DNA from: Pomacea canaliculata
Lineage: Eukaryota > Mollusca > Gastropoda > Architaenioglossa > Ampullariidae
NCBI RefSeq assembly: GCF_003073045.1
Contig: NC_037594.1
Location: 19,040,927-19,104,926 of the forward strand
Direction of reading: 5' to 3'
DNA: 64,000 nucleotides
Part shown: positions 12,786-25,916 of the stretch, piece by piece
Layout: every line of letters starts with the position of its first letter
Position numbering within the stretch: the stretch's first letter is position 1
The notes under the pieces: generated by a model
Told to the model about the DNA's origin: nothing
The model's database searches: none
Seen by the model: the letters and a program-made list of their open reading frames with translations, nothing else
Translations under genes and position numbers: made by a program

Positions 12786-15700
12786 AACATTCAGGCCCTC
12801 CACACTGTTACGTTGGTATCGGTTCATGTTGCTGTGACGTGGAATGTGCGCAGTAGGTGGAATGAGAGTCTTGGTCTGGGAGAAGAAGGCTGCTGGAGCA
12901 GTGACAGACAAAGCCAAGTGATTCCCTGGAATGGGACTCAGTCTCTGTTTGCTGAATTCACTATTCCTGCTACCTTCTTTTGTCTTTTGAAGTCTTTGCT
13001 TGATTAACTGTACAGAGAAGCACAGTAACAATGGAGAGAATATATATATAATTAAAACATTCTTTAACATTCAAGAAATGGGTCTTTGGAGGTGTGCTGA
13101 GACAGCTGTGCCATTAGCAACTGAATGCTATTAAAAATCTAGCATAGACTATAATCAAAGTCAAACCAAGAATAAGATATAAAATACCATTCAGTTTATC
13201 AACTCATAACAAAGTTCATAACATCATATAATATGGCCATATGAAAAATAAATCTTTCAGAGAAAATCCCCCTATTAAGATTTACAATGGCTTCTTGGCA
13301 ATGAACCCAAAAGAAATTAACTTCCATGTTACTAATTTTCATTAAAGTATGCTCTTCTTACAGAAGCTAACACAATGAAGACAAGCCACTGAAGCATGAG
13401 ATCCACTTTAAAAACACATTAATGTGTATAAATGTTACATAATTCATGCTAACAAGGGGGGTGGCTATTAAATGTTTCATTGTATGGTGCCATCATTGTA
13501 TTAATAAAACTGTTCCTATTTCAAAATTTTTTAATAAAAAAGATACACGAAAGCTGATGTTTCATCACTACCTGTTATCAAATGTCATCATCAGTTTTAC
13601 ACAAAAAGAAGCATACAAATTAGACAGGTCTAAATAAATCTGAAAGCTCTCAATTCTAAAAACTACTAGCAGTTTATGAACAAGAAACATTGGATAACAA
13701 TGCTGATAAATGATCAATAAGTCATTCTATCATTTCTACAGAAGTTTACCTATCAGAGATGACCATCATTTGGTAATAGCTAAACAGCATTTATATGTTT
13801 ACACCCAAGTTTCCAATTTGACCTACATCTATATGACTCATACAAAAGTGAATACTGTAACTGAGTTTTTGTATTAAGATGAGCTATTAGGTATTACATG
13901 ACACAATTACTATTATTTCTGTTTGCATCACAATTGGGATTGCATTTGTTATGGTGTAACTTGCACCCAAAAAATTTGCCTTTAGTCTAAACCCGTAGCC
14001 ATATACTGATTTCAAAATTTAGGCTGCATAGCATGTTAGAAAGGTCAGGAATTTCTAAGCAAGTGAATTCTGCCTAGAAAAAAAAATTCTCTCAGTTAAA
14101 ATTCATGCAATGAAGTGCAAAACAAATCAAAGCTTTCCACTGCTCCCTTATTGCCTGGTCTCCACTAAAAAAAAAATCCTACTGGCATAAAAGTCAGTTC
14201 CAAATCAAAGAATATACAAAACTGAACCAGCACACAGTGTGTCATTATCACATCACTGCAGGTTCCACGATGACACAGATGCCAAGACTGTGGATGATAA
14301 ACTCTAAAACATTAAGTTTTGATTCCTTGCCAGACTTCTCAAAATGCTATATATAGTCCATATTCTTATCCACAATTATACTCAAGGACCCTCTTGCTAC
14401 TATATTTGCATCCATCTCTGACAGTGAACCTGCTATACTTCAAATAAAGGCCAAAATGGAAGCCCATCCAAAACATGGAAGTAATAAAAGCTAATGATAA
14501 AAAATAATTAACCTTGCATGTCAGTTTTTAAAGTAGTTTATAAATTCCTTTCACATATATACACTGCCAAAAAAACAAAAAATCCTGACAATCTGGGCAC
14601 TGTCAGAACCACTGAGACTACCTGTGAAAGTTTACTGCTTAACAAAATGAGAGGACAAGGGCAAATGAAAATGTACCTCTTTTGACAAGTCGCCATGACC
14701 AAATGATGCAGATCGTCTATGGCTTTTTGCTTTTTTCTTCTCTGTGGAACATGTGTTCTCAGAATCTTCTACTGTCTGCAACATTAAAAATATGTTTTCT
14801 GTCTAAATGAAAAAAAGATCTAAAATATTTTTACAGGTGGTCATTTCGGAGATATCATAAAGTTTTTTTTAAATAAGGAAAACATTTGCAAACTATGAAC
14901 AGTTGTATTTGTATGAATGATTTTTATGAACAAATTATTTCAACCTGCAATGACCAATTACTTAAGTGATTATGTACATCCAGTGAACTCATTTAATTCA
15001 TTTGTCCTTCAAAAAAAAAAAAAGATATTTAGATTTTATATTTTAATGATTGTTATTTTTCATTTATTGTATTTTTATGTTGTCTGAATTTAATGAATTA
15101 TTCTCCTTCCTTAGCTTTTACTTACTGTATAAAAAGCTAAACAAAGCCTCACCTGTGTGGATTTGTCACACATAAACACACCTCCACTTTGGTAATGATG
15201 ATATGAATTTATATCTTTGGGCCATTGTCCTGTAAGATATGGCACAAACTGGTCTACAGAATTGGGTCGGCATGGTAGCAAGAGAGCTGGGCTGCGGTGA
15301 CACTTTGCCTTCTCTGCAACAAAAACCAGATTCACAAAGCTGCTTTTTCTGCATTTAAGGATTAGAGGTTTTAAAATATATCAGTTCCTGTAAGCCCTTC
15401 TGTGGGTACTTTCTGCATAGGTCCAGATAAAGGCATTTAAAAGTATTGGGCTGATGGATCAACTATTGTTTCTAATTTTTTTTTCTCTCTCTCTATGTGA
15501 TACTTTAATGTTTTGTGGTGAACACACCAATACACTATAGTTATTTCAAAACTCTGTATATTTCAACTTTAATTTTTATGTTTTGATTACTCTAATCATC
15601 AGCTGAATGTTTGTGGTGAGCACTCATGAAAGAGAGTGTACAGGTTTTATTACTATTACTATTATTATTTAAAAATACATTATGAAATAAGTTGTAAATG

Positions 15701-18700
15701 GTGCTACAGGAAGATTTTAGACCAGTTAAACTCTCTCCTAAAGACTTTCTTACTGCTGAAAAACACTTTCTTTAATCCATCTCATTAGTAGTTCCTATGA
15801 TCAAAAGTGGTGCAAAGTTAATAAGTAATGTTGATTCATTGCCAAAACATGGGAAATACACAAGAGGCTTTAGTTAAATCTCTATTGTCTGACTGAAAAT
15901 CAGTGGTGGGGGTTCAAAAATAAAAGAAACAAGTTATGAGGAAAGGGGAAAGATGTAAACTAATTTTACCGGAGGTCATTTCAGAGATATCCTACAGATT
16001 TATTTAACAGAAAAAAAATACTTGTATTCTGATGCAAAGATTTGTATGAACAAATTATTTCAGCCTGCAATAATTACTAATGACTATGTACATATAGTAA
16101 ACTCCTTTATATGCCATTTGACCTTCAATAAAGTTATAAATCTTTATTAATAGTTGATTTGTCTAGGAAGTTTCAACAGTGTAGCACACAATTTGCAAGG
16201 TCATCAGATTTAAAGGCTGATAGATGGGGTTCTTAATATAGATGAATAAGCAAAAACCTTATAACAGACATGAATGACACAGGCAGATGGCATGAAAATG
16301 CACATTGATTTTTTTTCAACAAACTGTAATAAGACGCATAAAATTATATGCACAAATGTATGCAAACAGCAGTTGAACCTAAGGCTAAAACACAGACTAC
16401 TTGCTGAAAGGAAGAAAGTCATAAAATTTATACATACACAGTCTACACTTCTGATGCAAACTATCTCTTGCACATACATGCTTATGAGCACACCCGCGCA
16501 CACACACACGTGCATATGTGCACACAGGTTGGCTGATAAAGATTCATTTATGCAAGGAGTTTCCACATTCACTTGCAAATATCTTAGAATGATTTGTAAG
16601 TGAACAAACACCTGCTGCATTTCACCCATGTTTTTTTCATGTTTCTTAGACTGGTTAATGCAAGCAGAGGTTACTAGCTTCCTTAGTTATAAAAACAAGC
16701 TCTTTTGCTAAGTACTTATACTTCTTTTCTTTTAGTCGTTACCATTTATTTTACTCTTGACATGCTAATGACCGAAGGTTTATGTAAACTTCTAATTATG
16801 TGCATGTGTGTTCTGTGTGGGGGTGGGGGGGGGAGAATGAGAGAAAGATAGCTCAAGACAGAAGAGAGAGAGCTAGAAATATCTACAAATATCACATTTT
16901 GGCAATGAAGATCTTCAAAGAAAAGGTTATGATGCAAACATGGGAGAATGTTTCATCTTAAAAACCAAAATCACTTACATTGTTATGCTCAAAATGCTGT
17001 TAACACTGAAGCAACTTCCGGCCTTTGCCACTCTTAAAAGTGGTCAGGATAGTAGATTAATGATAATGGCTCAATCCAATAGACCTGTCTTCACATTACA
17101 TCTACACAGCATGACCAGGATGCAGGTAGGATATCACATCACGGATGCTATTTTGCAGATTTTTAACCCTAGAAAGCCACATGCTTATACAGTGCTACAA
17201 TTAATCCCAAATGATTTAATGCAGTCTTGTCACCTTCTCTTCATAACGTTTGTGAACAAGCATCGCAATCCCGCCCTACAATTACATTCTTGTGAAGTCA
17301 CAACACGAAATCTTAGGACGAAAGGTCCACGGTTAGCGCAGCGGCATCTGGCACATCCAAAGCCCAAACGTTACTTCCCCTATTAGTGCTGATTTCATTT
17401 TCTGTTAGCGGTGGTGGGGTGTGTAGGTAAGGTTGACAAAACGCACAATCATTATATCAGCTCAGGATTCTACGCGGCTCAATAGCCCGGGCTGTCCACA
17501 GCAATCTCCACTCCCCGATGGGTCGGGATGCTGACCAGGTCATGATGTCGGAAGGGTGATAACTTCCAGGAAGCCCTGCACTTGGCATCGGCTTGACTCT
17601 CTAGTTAATCTACGTTCCGAGTTCTCCGACCCAGCGCCGCATCCCACAACGCACAGCTAATCCCGAGGAAGGCAGCAGTATTATGCTGATTTGTCCCGGG
17701 GCCCTCGCGCGACGCTCGGTGCACAGACACTGGTGTCCGGCGCGAATCAGCGACAGCAACAGCAGCAGCAGCAGCAGCAACAACAACAGTTCACAGAATC
17801 CTGCTACCGTCTCGCAGCCATCCCGCGCGCTCGTGGAGCTGAACGGCAGCACACGCGTACGAAGATGTGGCGCGCATCTCCCCACCCCACCTTTAAAAAA
17901 CCAGGTGGCAGAAATCCAGACTTGATCGAGAGAGAGAGGGGCGAGATGTTTACACACTCCCCAAAGGTTTACACCACAGGGTGCTGGTAACAACGACACA
18001 GGAGGCAGACGGCTCATCCAGGTTCGCCGGTATGCCTACATGAAAGGCGCGGTGGACGCAGAAACAGTGGTAATAGTAATGGTAATACAAGGGCAATGTT
18101 CTGCAAGACTGCTGCAGATGACACTCGCTCTGTCGTGGTTGGGAAAGCAGTGGAAGAGGCATCGCGTTGACCCCTCTGATGCTTCTGCAGTGCTGACCCT
18201 TCTCTTGTTTCTGCGACGGAAGTCGGTGCTTCTGACGAATGCACCACCGACGACAACAAAGAGAAAGAGCGTGTGAATAAGTGTGAGCGCGTGCTTTGGA
18301 AACGACGGCTGTGATAAAACTTGAAGCCTGCTTGCCTATCTCATCACCATGATGACCGAGACTGCATCAAACACTATTGATTGCTACGCTTCATGCACAC
18401 ACACACACACGTGCGTCAGTCTTAAAGGGAGTGAGGCAAAAAAAAAGAAAGAAACCAGCAACAATAAAATCAAGAGCCATAACGGTTTCATGTACAAATG
18501 CAGCCATACTGTTGGACCCCTAAACCTACTCCTGCTATTACACGTGCGCACGCGCACAATTGTAAAGCGGTGCCTGACTGCTATTGATTTCCTCCACAAA
18601 ATCAGGCGCCTTCTGCCAGACCCTCCCTCCTCCCTTGCATTATCTCTGGGAGTGAGTCTGCAAGTGAGTCTTTGGCACTTGTGAGTAAAGCAACAGCAAA

Positions 18701-21700
18701 AGCGTACCAACTGTGGAGACAGTATGGAATGTCTTGGTGCTGAAAATTCTTGGGCTTTTCTTTTTAAATGCAATCGCAAAAACAACCGCCAGTGACAGGG
18801 CAAGCTTCACAAACCTACCGAGTGGCACCATTACAATGATACTGTCGGCTTACAGTGATGAATCCCGCCCTATCATCTCATTAGCCGCTGCTTCACTAGC
18901 GTCAAAACGCATCTCAGCATGTGATAAAAAGAAACTGGTATTTTTAGAGTTATAATTTGCATTTGGGCAAAACTTATCTTTTTCTCTACTATTTTAGAAA
19001 GAACAAATTTTGTTACAAACAGCAAGCTCTATTCATTACTGAACAGCAAAACGAATTTCGAGATGCCTTGTTACATGATCATTCTCGTCAAACCTTGGAT
19101 ATTATTCATTTCTTGTCGTGGGCGTAATGTGGTACAAAGGCAAATGGAACAAAAAAACTGTAAAGGAGACATTCTTAATACTTGGATATGCAAATACAAG
19201 CAACAATACCATCAGGGCTGCTGAAACAGAATAACCAAAGTAACAAGAGATAGCTCTCCACAGTTTTTAATGACGTGCTAGCATCAAAAGTACTAAACTA
19301 AGCATAGGTCTTTTAACTTAACACAAAAAATTAAAAAGAACATAAGTACCAAGTTGGTAGCGACTGACCCTATAGCTTTAGCATAAAATTTCACAATTAT
19401 GCTTAAAAATGATGTCCACAACTTTTGGCCAGTGATGTTCAATAAGCAGGTTTGTAAAAGTGATCCACAAAGGTTTGAAAGCCCACCATCATACAACTCC
19501 AGGGACTATTTTTATTCTAAGGGTGTAACTATTGGGTGTAGTATGTCTTAGATGTCCTATAAATAATGTTTTGAAAAAATCCTTAACTTTTTTAACCTTT
19601 ACACCAATACATCCCTGTTGGTCTGTTTTCAAGCTCTGGACTCAAAGGGAATACATCCAACTTGATTGATGCTATAGCTGTTTGTAAATATTTGCAGCTT
19701 GTACCAAGTGTTGTTTAAAAATAATTTGTTTAGACAGCATCAACAGATGCCTATATATGTTTTCTGAAAATCAGAGGTCAAGGTACTTGAAAGTAAAATG
19801 CATGCAATTTAATGCACTGATTCATGTCAAATTTACACAAATTTGGTTTCAGATCCTGAAAAGCTGTTAGAAAAGGAATCAGCTGGGACATCTGAGTGCA
19901 TGCACAAATTATACTGAATTACACTATTTGCTGATTACTTTGTGATTGCCTGATATGGGCAAAAAGTCAGTATTGTAGACACTGACATTTACTATACTCA
20001 ATCTTTCTAACTGAAACAACAAAAGTTAGATATGCAAACTCAGTGACGCTTTAACATTGTGTTTCTCCCCCTTGCACTAAATATTAAATACACAGCAATG
20101 CTAAGGTTGGGAGACACCTGGGGGTAACAAGTGAGAGGGAGAGGAAAGGAGTGAAATCAACACTTTGCCTGATATCAAACAGGTCACAATGCTGGCCTGT
20201 AAACACACCTACAACACCAAAAGTGCCCAGTTTGTTCACTTAAGTATTCATGCCTTGGCAAGCTGCCAACACCATGAACCTTAGTGCAATGCCAGTCTGT
20301 AACATCTCTTGGGTTCACACTGCAAAGTAATTCCCATTCTCTAAAGGGAAGTCAAAAGAGCAAGCTTCCCAGCAAACAGCATGAAACCCTTCCAGGCATA
20401 CTTTAACCTTTTATATAAATGTTTGGCTTCATATTCTCTCCACCCATATGGGCCTGATAATGAAAGCAATAAATAGTAGAAATAAATAAGAAATTAAATT
20501 ATCCTTTTCAGGAGAAATGACAGTGAGTACCTTAAAACACACACAATTTTCAAACTCCCAGTAAAGATCTTACTAAAGAAATCTTGTTAGCACTAGGACT
20601 AGCAAATTAACATCCATTCCCCCCAACCCAATGAAAAAACCTAAATTCAACTACAATGGCAAACTGATAGCAAAAGACTGTATCGGACACAGATGAGTTT
20701 GCCATGTAATTAAGCTCAACAGCTCTTTTATATAACCCCTTGTCAAATTTTAAGCTGGGTATGAAACCTATATGAAAAAAACTTAAAGAACTATCAACTT
20801 GTCATACCCATTTTCACTTACTTATTTTCAGTACTAATGTGCTTAACTACTTCCCTAAGTCAGTCATGCATGAGTCCTGAATGCAAATCTCATTCCTTTC
20901 CCTGGCCCTAGACTTGTTGGTGGTTGAAGGTAAATCCAACAAAGGTGATTCTGAGGAAATGCAGTTTAATAAAAAAATTAATCAAACAGTCGATATTCTC
21001 AACTCTTCCTTAAACATTCACCTCAAGAAAAACTATTTCCAAATGTCAAGTTTATTTCAAGATACGAAGATATACACTAAGAAAGAGGGCAATAACTTCC
21101 TTCCATTTGCAAGACATAGCTATAACCTTTTGAATATTGACATACATCAAATCTTTGATATCTAGCTGGCCTTTGACTTATACACAGAAATCTTACTCTC
21201 CAATAAGTCAAAAAGGCTTTGATCCTTCCCACAGTCTACCTTTCTTTAACTTGGTTAAAAGCAGTTAAAAAAACTGGACAAAATTCAAATACCAACTTGT
21301 CATTATTTGATATTTTGCTCTAAAATTCTTGTGGTGATGGTGTTAAATAGAGAATCATGTTTTAAAGAGAAGATTATTTTATCTGACTAGTCATCACTAA
21401 CCATCTCCTATAACCATGCACACATTTGCTGCTATGGGTCAAGGTCTGAAGACTTCCAAGCTGCATAATAGTTCACTGAAGACTTCAGAAAAGCATAAGA
21501 AAGATGTTTACACATTTATAATAATAATGAACAATAAATAGCGCTTTTCCAATGATTTGCTCAAAGTGCTTTACAGAAATGATATACAGAAGTAAAATGA
21601 ATCACTAACAACCATATGCACTCATATTCACACATAACAGATATGCTCACTTCTACAACAGAACTACCTGCTCATAAATGAAATAAATACAGACACACGT

Positions 21701-23764
21701 TATGCATGCTCATGGGCAGGACAGGGTTGCAGCAAAGACTCTGTTCTGAAAAAAAAGCGTCTTAAGTTTGGCGATAAAGTAAGAGAATCAGAGTGATGAA
21801 GGTTGACCGATAATCTGTTCAGAGTTGATGGGGCTTGGTAGGAGAAAGACCTCTGGCCATAAGAGTTTGTGGGACTCAAAGAAGCTTGATGTTAAAAGAT
21901 GAGTGAAGAAAGTCGTGAATTCAGAGAGGTACCAAGGACCAGTGCCAGAAATGGTAAAGTCAGTCAGTTAGCAATAGCAGTGAAGAGAGCAAATGATGGG
22001 GGATATATATTGATAGTTTTATAAAACTAGCCACTGGTGTTAACTTTAAGTCTAAAGAGGTTTAGACTCTCTGTTTCAAATAGGTGAAACTGTTAGCATT
22101 GTTGATTACCTTGTTTATTTTTCAGTGTCTATGACCTTGTGTGAAAATGCAAAGAGTTTAAGCAACAGTGACAACTCAATGTCATCTACCTTTGTAGACC
22201 TTGCAGATGACTGTTGCCAAAGATGGTGTAAAATAATTATCAAGAAAATAACAATGTTAGAAGACAACAATGCTAATTCAGTATGTGGAAACAGCAATCT
22301 TTTGTATTTCTTTGGGCACATCCCATCAAGAATGGTCTTTATAGCTAAAACCCATTGTCTTCACGGAATAAAAATGTCTTTTATTTAATGCACACAGCTA
22401 ACTTTTACATTTAGGGATAACAGAACTATCAAGTTATTAACTAGACTGCCCATTTAGTTCCAGATATATCAATATTGTATTTAGCTGTGATAGAGAAAAA
22501 TGCTTTCTAAAACAAAGTTATGCTTTTATTTCATTGTCATGTCCTTGACAGTGTTTTCTTTCGTTTCACAAGGTAGAGAACAACTATTACTTCTTCACTT
22601 TAGCGAAAGATTAGTTTATAGCTTGTTTTAGCAATTAGCAAAAATAAATTAAATAAAAACTATAAAGATAAGTAACGTTAAGTCTAAAACTATGATACTA
22701 ATTAACTCATAATTAATGCTGAAAAATTCTGAATTTGAATTAGTTATAATGGCAGATGATATTATGTACCTCTGCACCTAATCACCTATTGCATTCAAGA
22801 AGCTGTGTTTCAGGCTAGAATAAATGCCTTAGTGACAACAGTAGTTTGAATGGGCAGGTTTATCAAAATAATCAGGTTACAATCAGTAATGGAAAAAACC
22901 CTTAGGTTTGCTTTCACTTGTTGCAACACAACTAAGAACTGTGTTGTAATTTTTTTTTTTTTTGGTTGCTTATTTTGCAATCTGTTTCATCCATATCAAC
23001 AGCAGGCTTCTCAAAGTTTTCCTAGTCTTTCCAGTCTCTTGACAAGATATTCACCATTTTCTCACCTCCACATGTGAGCGGTGGCTCGGTGTTTACTGCT
23101 TTGCACATTTTATCCCCCTGTTGTGTTTCTCAGAGATGAGATAAAGAGAAAATGATAACAGAGGCAGAGAACTGCCTGGCAATGGTAATGAGTAATAAAA
23201 GCTTATCTGCACTCTGGCGTCTGTAAATTACTAAATAACACAACTGCAACAAATTTGTAACATTGTACTCTTTGATCCTGGGTACAGACTGTAAAGATCA
23301 AGGTACAGCCAAAATTTATTATTTTTTACTATTCAATAAATTTCTATACCTATTTTTTTTAACAATAAATTTATGATACTTATTTACATTAACTTGATTT
23401 CGAACTAAGCTTTCATCCCTTTACAAGTCTTTCTGTTCTTTGACACCGAGAAAGACTAAATTGTGCATGAGAGTGCGAACGGTGCGCTCCATAGTACATT
23501 CAAAAATACAAAATATAAATAAAACTTAAACAGCCAAGTTTTAATACCTTTTTGACACGGTGAAATAGGGCTTTTTCTCTCTGGTGATAATCTGCTGTCA
23601 GGAGAATTTTTTGTTCGAAATAGATCACTACGTACTGTTGGAGAAGAACTTCTAGAAGTTGAAGAAGCTGACAGGGTGTTGTGTTTCAACGAAAATGCTT
23701 TCACAGCTTTTATGGGACCTTGCTTTGTTGATGGCGATACATTTTTCCGCATCCTCTGTGACAT
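12786..23764 (-). CDS. GLCCI1: GLCCI1-like protein (glucocorticoid-induced transcript 1; FAM117 family), N-terminal and central exons
   Basis: Four coding exons join in frame: 23764-23548, 15313-15153, 14775-14677 and 13007-12786 (233 codons, no stop). The start MSQRMRK matches the SQRMRR start region of vertebrate GLCCI1. Exon 1 is Ser/Pro/Arg-rich (SSSPTVRS, SPERKSPISP). Exon 2 carries the family signature PYLTGQWPKD (residues 97-106). Exon 3 has SHRRSASFG (144-152), like vertebrate SHQRSASWG and a basophilic-kinase or 14-3-3 type site. Exon 4 has a coiled QLIKQRLQKTKEGSRNSEF-like start and the GNH...NSVEGLN block. The molecular function of the family is poorly known. Intron 1 is 8.2 kb. 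The conserved C-terminal half (vertebrate DGRRAPLP and STRSIDTQTP blocks) was not found, so the gene is incomplete here or those exons have diverged. Exon 4 ends at a good donor, GTT|GTGAGT. Confidence 0.88.
14828..15012. repeat. Intronic direct repeat, copy 1
   Basis: Shares GGTCATTTC.GAGATATC, GTATGAACAAATTATTTCA-like text, CCTGCAAT and TATGTACAT in the same order as 15962-16132. It lies in the GLCCI1 intron between exons 2 and 3. No coding content is seen. Confidence 0.7.
15962..16132. repeat. Intronic direct repeat, copy 2
   Basis: Second diverged copy of 14828-15012, same orientation, in GLCCI1 intron 1. The duplicated block flanks exon 2, but that exon itself has no second copy. Confidence 0.7.
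17600..18300. promoter_or_regulatory. CpG-rich block with CAG/CAA repeat in GLCCI1 intron 1
   Basis: GC and CpG content rise sharply against the AT-rich intron (CGCGCG-type words, CCCGGGGCCC, ACACGCGTACG). A (CAG)n(CAA)n tract sits at 17754-17789. ORFs on both strands through it (polyQ or polyS on plus, polyL on minus) reflect the repeat. The patch could be an internal promoter or alternative first exon of GLCCI1, which I infer from composition only. Confidence 0.35.
17754..17789 (+). repeat. CAG/CAA trinucleotide repeat
   Basis: An interrupted (CAG)n followed by (CAA)n, about 12 units. Such tracts are length-unstable. Here it is intronic to GLCCI1. Confidence 0.9.
21520..22010 (+). mobile_element. 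Dispersed interspersed repeat (non-LTR tail or SINE-like)
   Basis: It begins after ATAATAATGAACAATAAATA with GCGCTTTTCC...TTTGCTCAAAGTGCTTTACA. It continues with AAGACCTCTGGCCATAAGAG and GAGGTACCAAGGACCAGTGC, phrases I recognise as typical of widespread repeats in marine invertebrates and fish. A related GCTCATCATGCTTTACACA piece lies at about 46690. No ORF. Confidence 0.5.
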
Positions 23765-25916
23765 ACTGAAGGTCCAGACTTACCGGTACTAACTTTTGCA
23801 AATTTCTTTGCGCCACCTCTCACAAGTATAAAAACTTCACAAGTCGGATCAATCAATCCGTTACCATTCGGTGGGAATAACAACACCGTAAACTCCTGCC
23901 AGAAAAAAAAAATTTTCGCACACCGACGGTCACGTGACAATATGCATCTGTTTGATTGGATACGCGACAAGCACCAAAGGAGTTGGAAAGCTCCCTCATG
24001 CTGCAGAAATGAGAACATTTCTGTACTTTTATTCATAATAAAATTGCAGTTTTTTCTTTTAATCGTTGTTTTTGAATCTTTTAATGGTGTGCAAGCAGAT
24101 ATCATTTTACTAATGGTCTTCTAAAGTAAAGTAACGCCCATAAATCCCAACGACACACATTTGTTAACTCCCTTGACGAATGCATGGCAACAGGTTAGCA
24201 TCAGTATGAACAAAGCCAATTTTTTATTTTAAAAATAATTTCTGAAAATGAGCAGTTAAAATATAAATATCTTGGTCCTTTTACACATCTGCTGATGAAT
24301 GCTTATTTGATGCAAGCTAGAAGAGTTAGTTTACAGTACTGTTTTTCATTTTTGTCAATAGCTAAAACGATAATTTTGCTATTTGTCTTAAGTCGTCTCT
24401 CAGTATATCATAGATTTTGTTATAGTTTACTATTTCTATATTCAAGTGTTATAATTACAAACGAAAGAAAGATGGTATAATGTCTTTTGTTCAAGAGATA
24501 TGTACTCGATGACAACTTCGCGAAACTGGGCGCGTCCTTAACGACGGCAGGGAGAAGTTATTATTCAAAATGCTTGCCACTAAGCGTTGTCTCCCATTGA
24601 TCGTACTTTACGGCTGAGGCTTTTGGAGGGGTCTAGAGTAGTCAATCACAGCATGAAATCGCCGTTAATTTTACAAAAACGTCATTAATCCGTGGGTGTT
24701 ATAGATATTCCAGAAAGTATCACTTTTGATTTTTTTTCTTTAATCTTGTACTTGATTTTTCTATGGTGGCAATTTTTTTTTTTAAATCTGCCCCGTTTTG
24801 TTGACAGTAGCTTTAACAGCAAGAAAATAAAAGTTATAACTAGTAAAAAGAATTTACTTTGTTAATACATAAGCATAAACTGGGAAAGATTTTAATGTAG
24901 CAGTGGAAATAATTTTTGGTTAAGAAATACTATTATTAAGCTGCACCATGTTATGAATCTCAATAAGGCTTAAATTTTAATGCCACTGAAAATATATTAA
25001 TTTTCTTCGATTTTAAATAATTTCCTTTCTAAAATTTAGTCTTTAATAGTCAACACATAAAATCTACAGCTAATTATGTATATATATATATCATAAGATA
25101 ACCCATAAGACAATTCTTAAAAACTTGATTCTATAATTGTATTAAAATTTGCACTGCTGCCATTTAGCATATTTAACAAGGAAACTTTTAGGCTAGATCA
25201 TTACAATGATATAAAAAAATGGCAGCAATTGTTATATTTCAATGACTTTGAGTAACACATTTGAATATACTGTGTCTGTTGCTAATGCTATCTGGTGGTA
25301 GCAGAAAGTAGTGTCAATAACTTTCACACACACGCATACATCCTCCATATGCAAGATGAAGTTTGAAAAACATTTATCACTGTTTTTTGAAATGCTCTTT
25401 ACTGTACAAACTAAGGCAACCAAGTCACACATCTATGCATCGCTTTCTCCATAAACACACACTTGCACCAATGTAGTCAATAATTAGTACATGTTTTAAA
25501 AAATCTTACATTCATGATATGGTAATAAAATAAAGATTAACAATCTTGGTGGAAAAAGCACATGCACATTTAAACACAAGCTGGAAATAGTGAGACGACA
25601 CTCACACCAGCAAGACACTTTCAATATAAATTACCAGCAATGAAAACCTGCAGAGTTCTTTAAATAGTGTTCTATTCCAGGTTGATAACAAATCCAACTT
25701 TGGTCAATATCCAGTACAAACTGGTGTTACAATCATTTCTAAAAACTAAAAAAAACCAACAAATTAGAAAACTCTCAAGATTACTTTACACACATTTACT
25801 ACTTGCAGTGAACAACAAAAAATGACATCTTTTTGACTGTGACCCTGAAACCACAGTCTACAGCTTATTTAATTTATTTATTACTGTTTATGCCTAAAGT
25901 GTTCAGAACTAAATGC
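23765..25916. other. GLCCI1-UMAD1 intergenic region
   Basis: AT-rich, with no recognisable gene. It contains the GLCCI1 promoter end and a GC-richer spot at 24510-24660 with TTCGCGAA (24517-24524, E2F-like palindrome) followed by GGGCGCGTCC. A TA microsatellite lies at about 25078-25092. Confidence 0.5.
23789..23938 (-). promoter_or_regulatory. GLCCI1 5' region: palindromic E-box and strong 5' splice site
   Basis: A perfect GTCACGTGAC palindrome lies at 23929-23938, with an inverted CCAAT box (GATTGG) at about 23953. GTCACGTGAC is the form bound by MITF/TFE and USF bHLH-Zip factors. Downstream on the minus strand CTGGCAG|GAG (acceptor-like) and ACCG|GTAAGT (donor, cut after 23789) bracket an open segment. 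That donor is 24 bases upstream of the chosen ATG and has the same phase as the exon 1 donor, so an alternative first exon is possible. Confidence 0.4.

Noticed and set aside
16210..16629. 139-codon minus-strand ORF rich in Cys and Val
   Set aside because: Made by CA/TG-repeat DNA (ACACACGTGCATATGTGCAC) inside GLCCI1 intron 1.
17325..17385. tRNA-like GGTTAGCGCAGCGGCATCTGGC
   Set aside because: It resembles an A box, but no B box or cloverleaf follows, so it is at most a SINE scrap.
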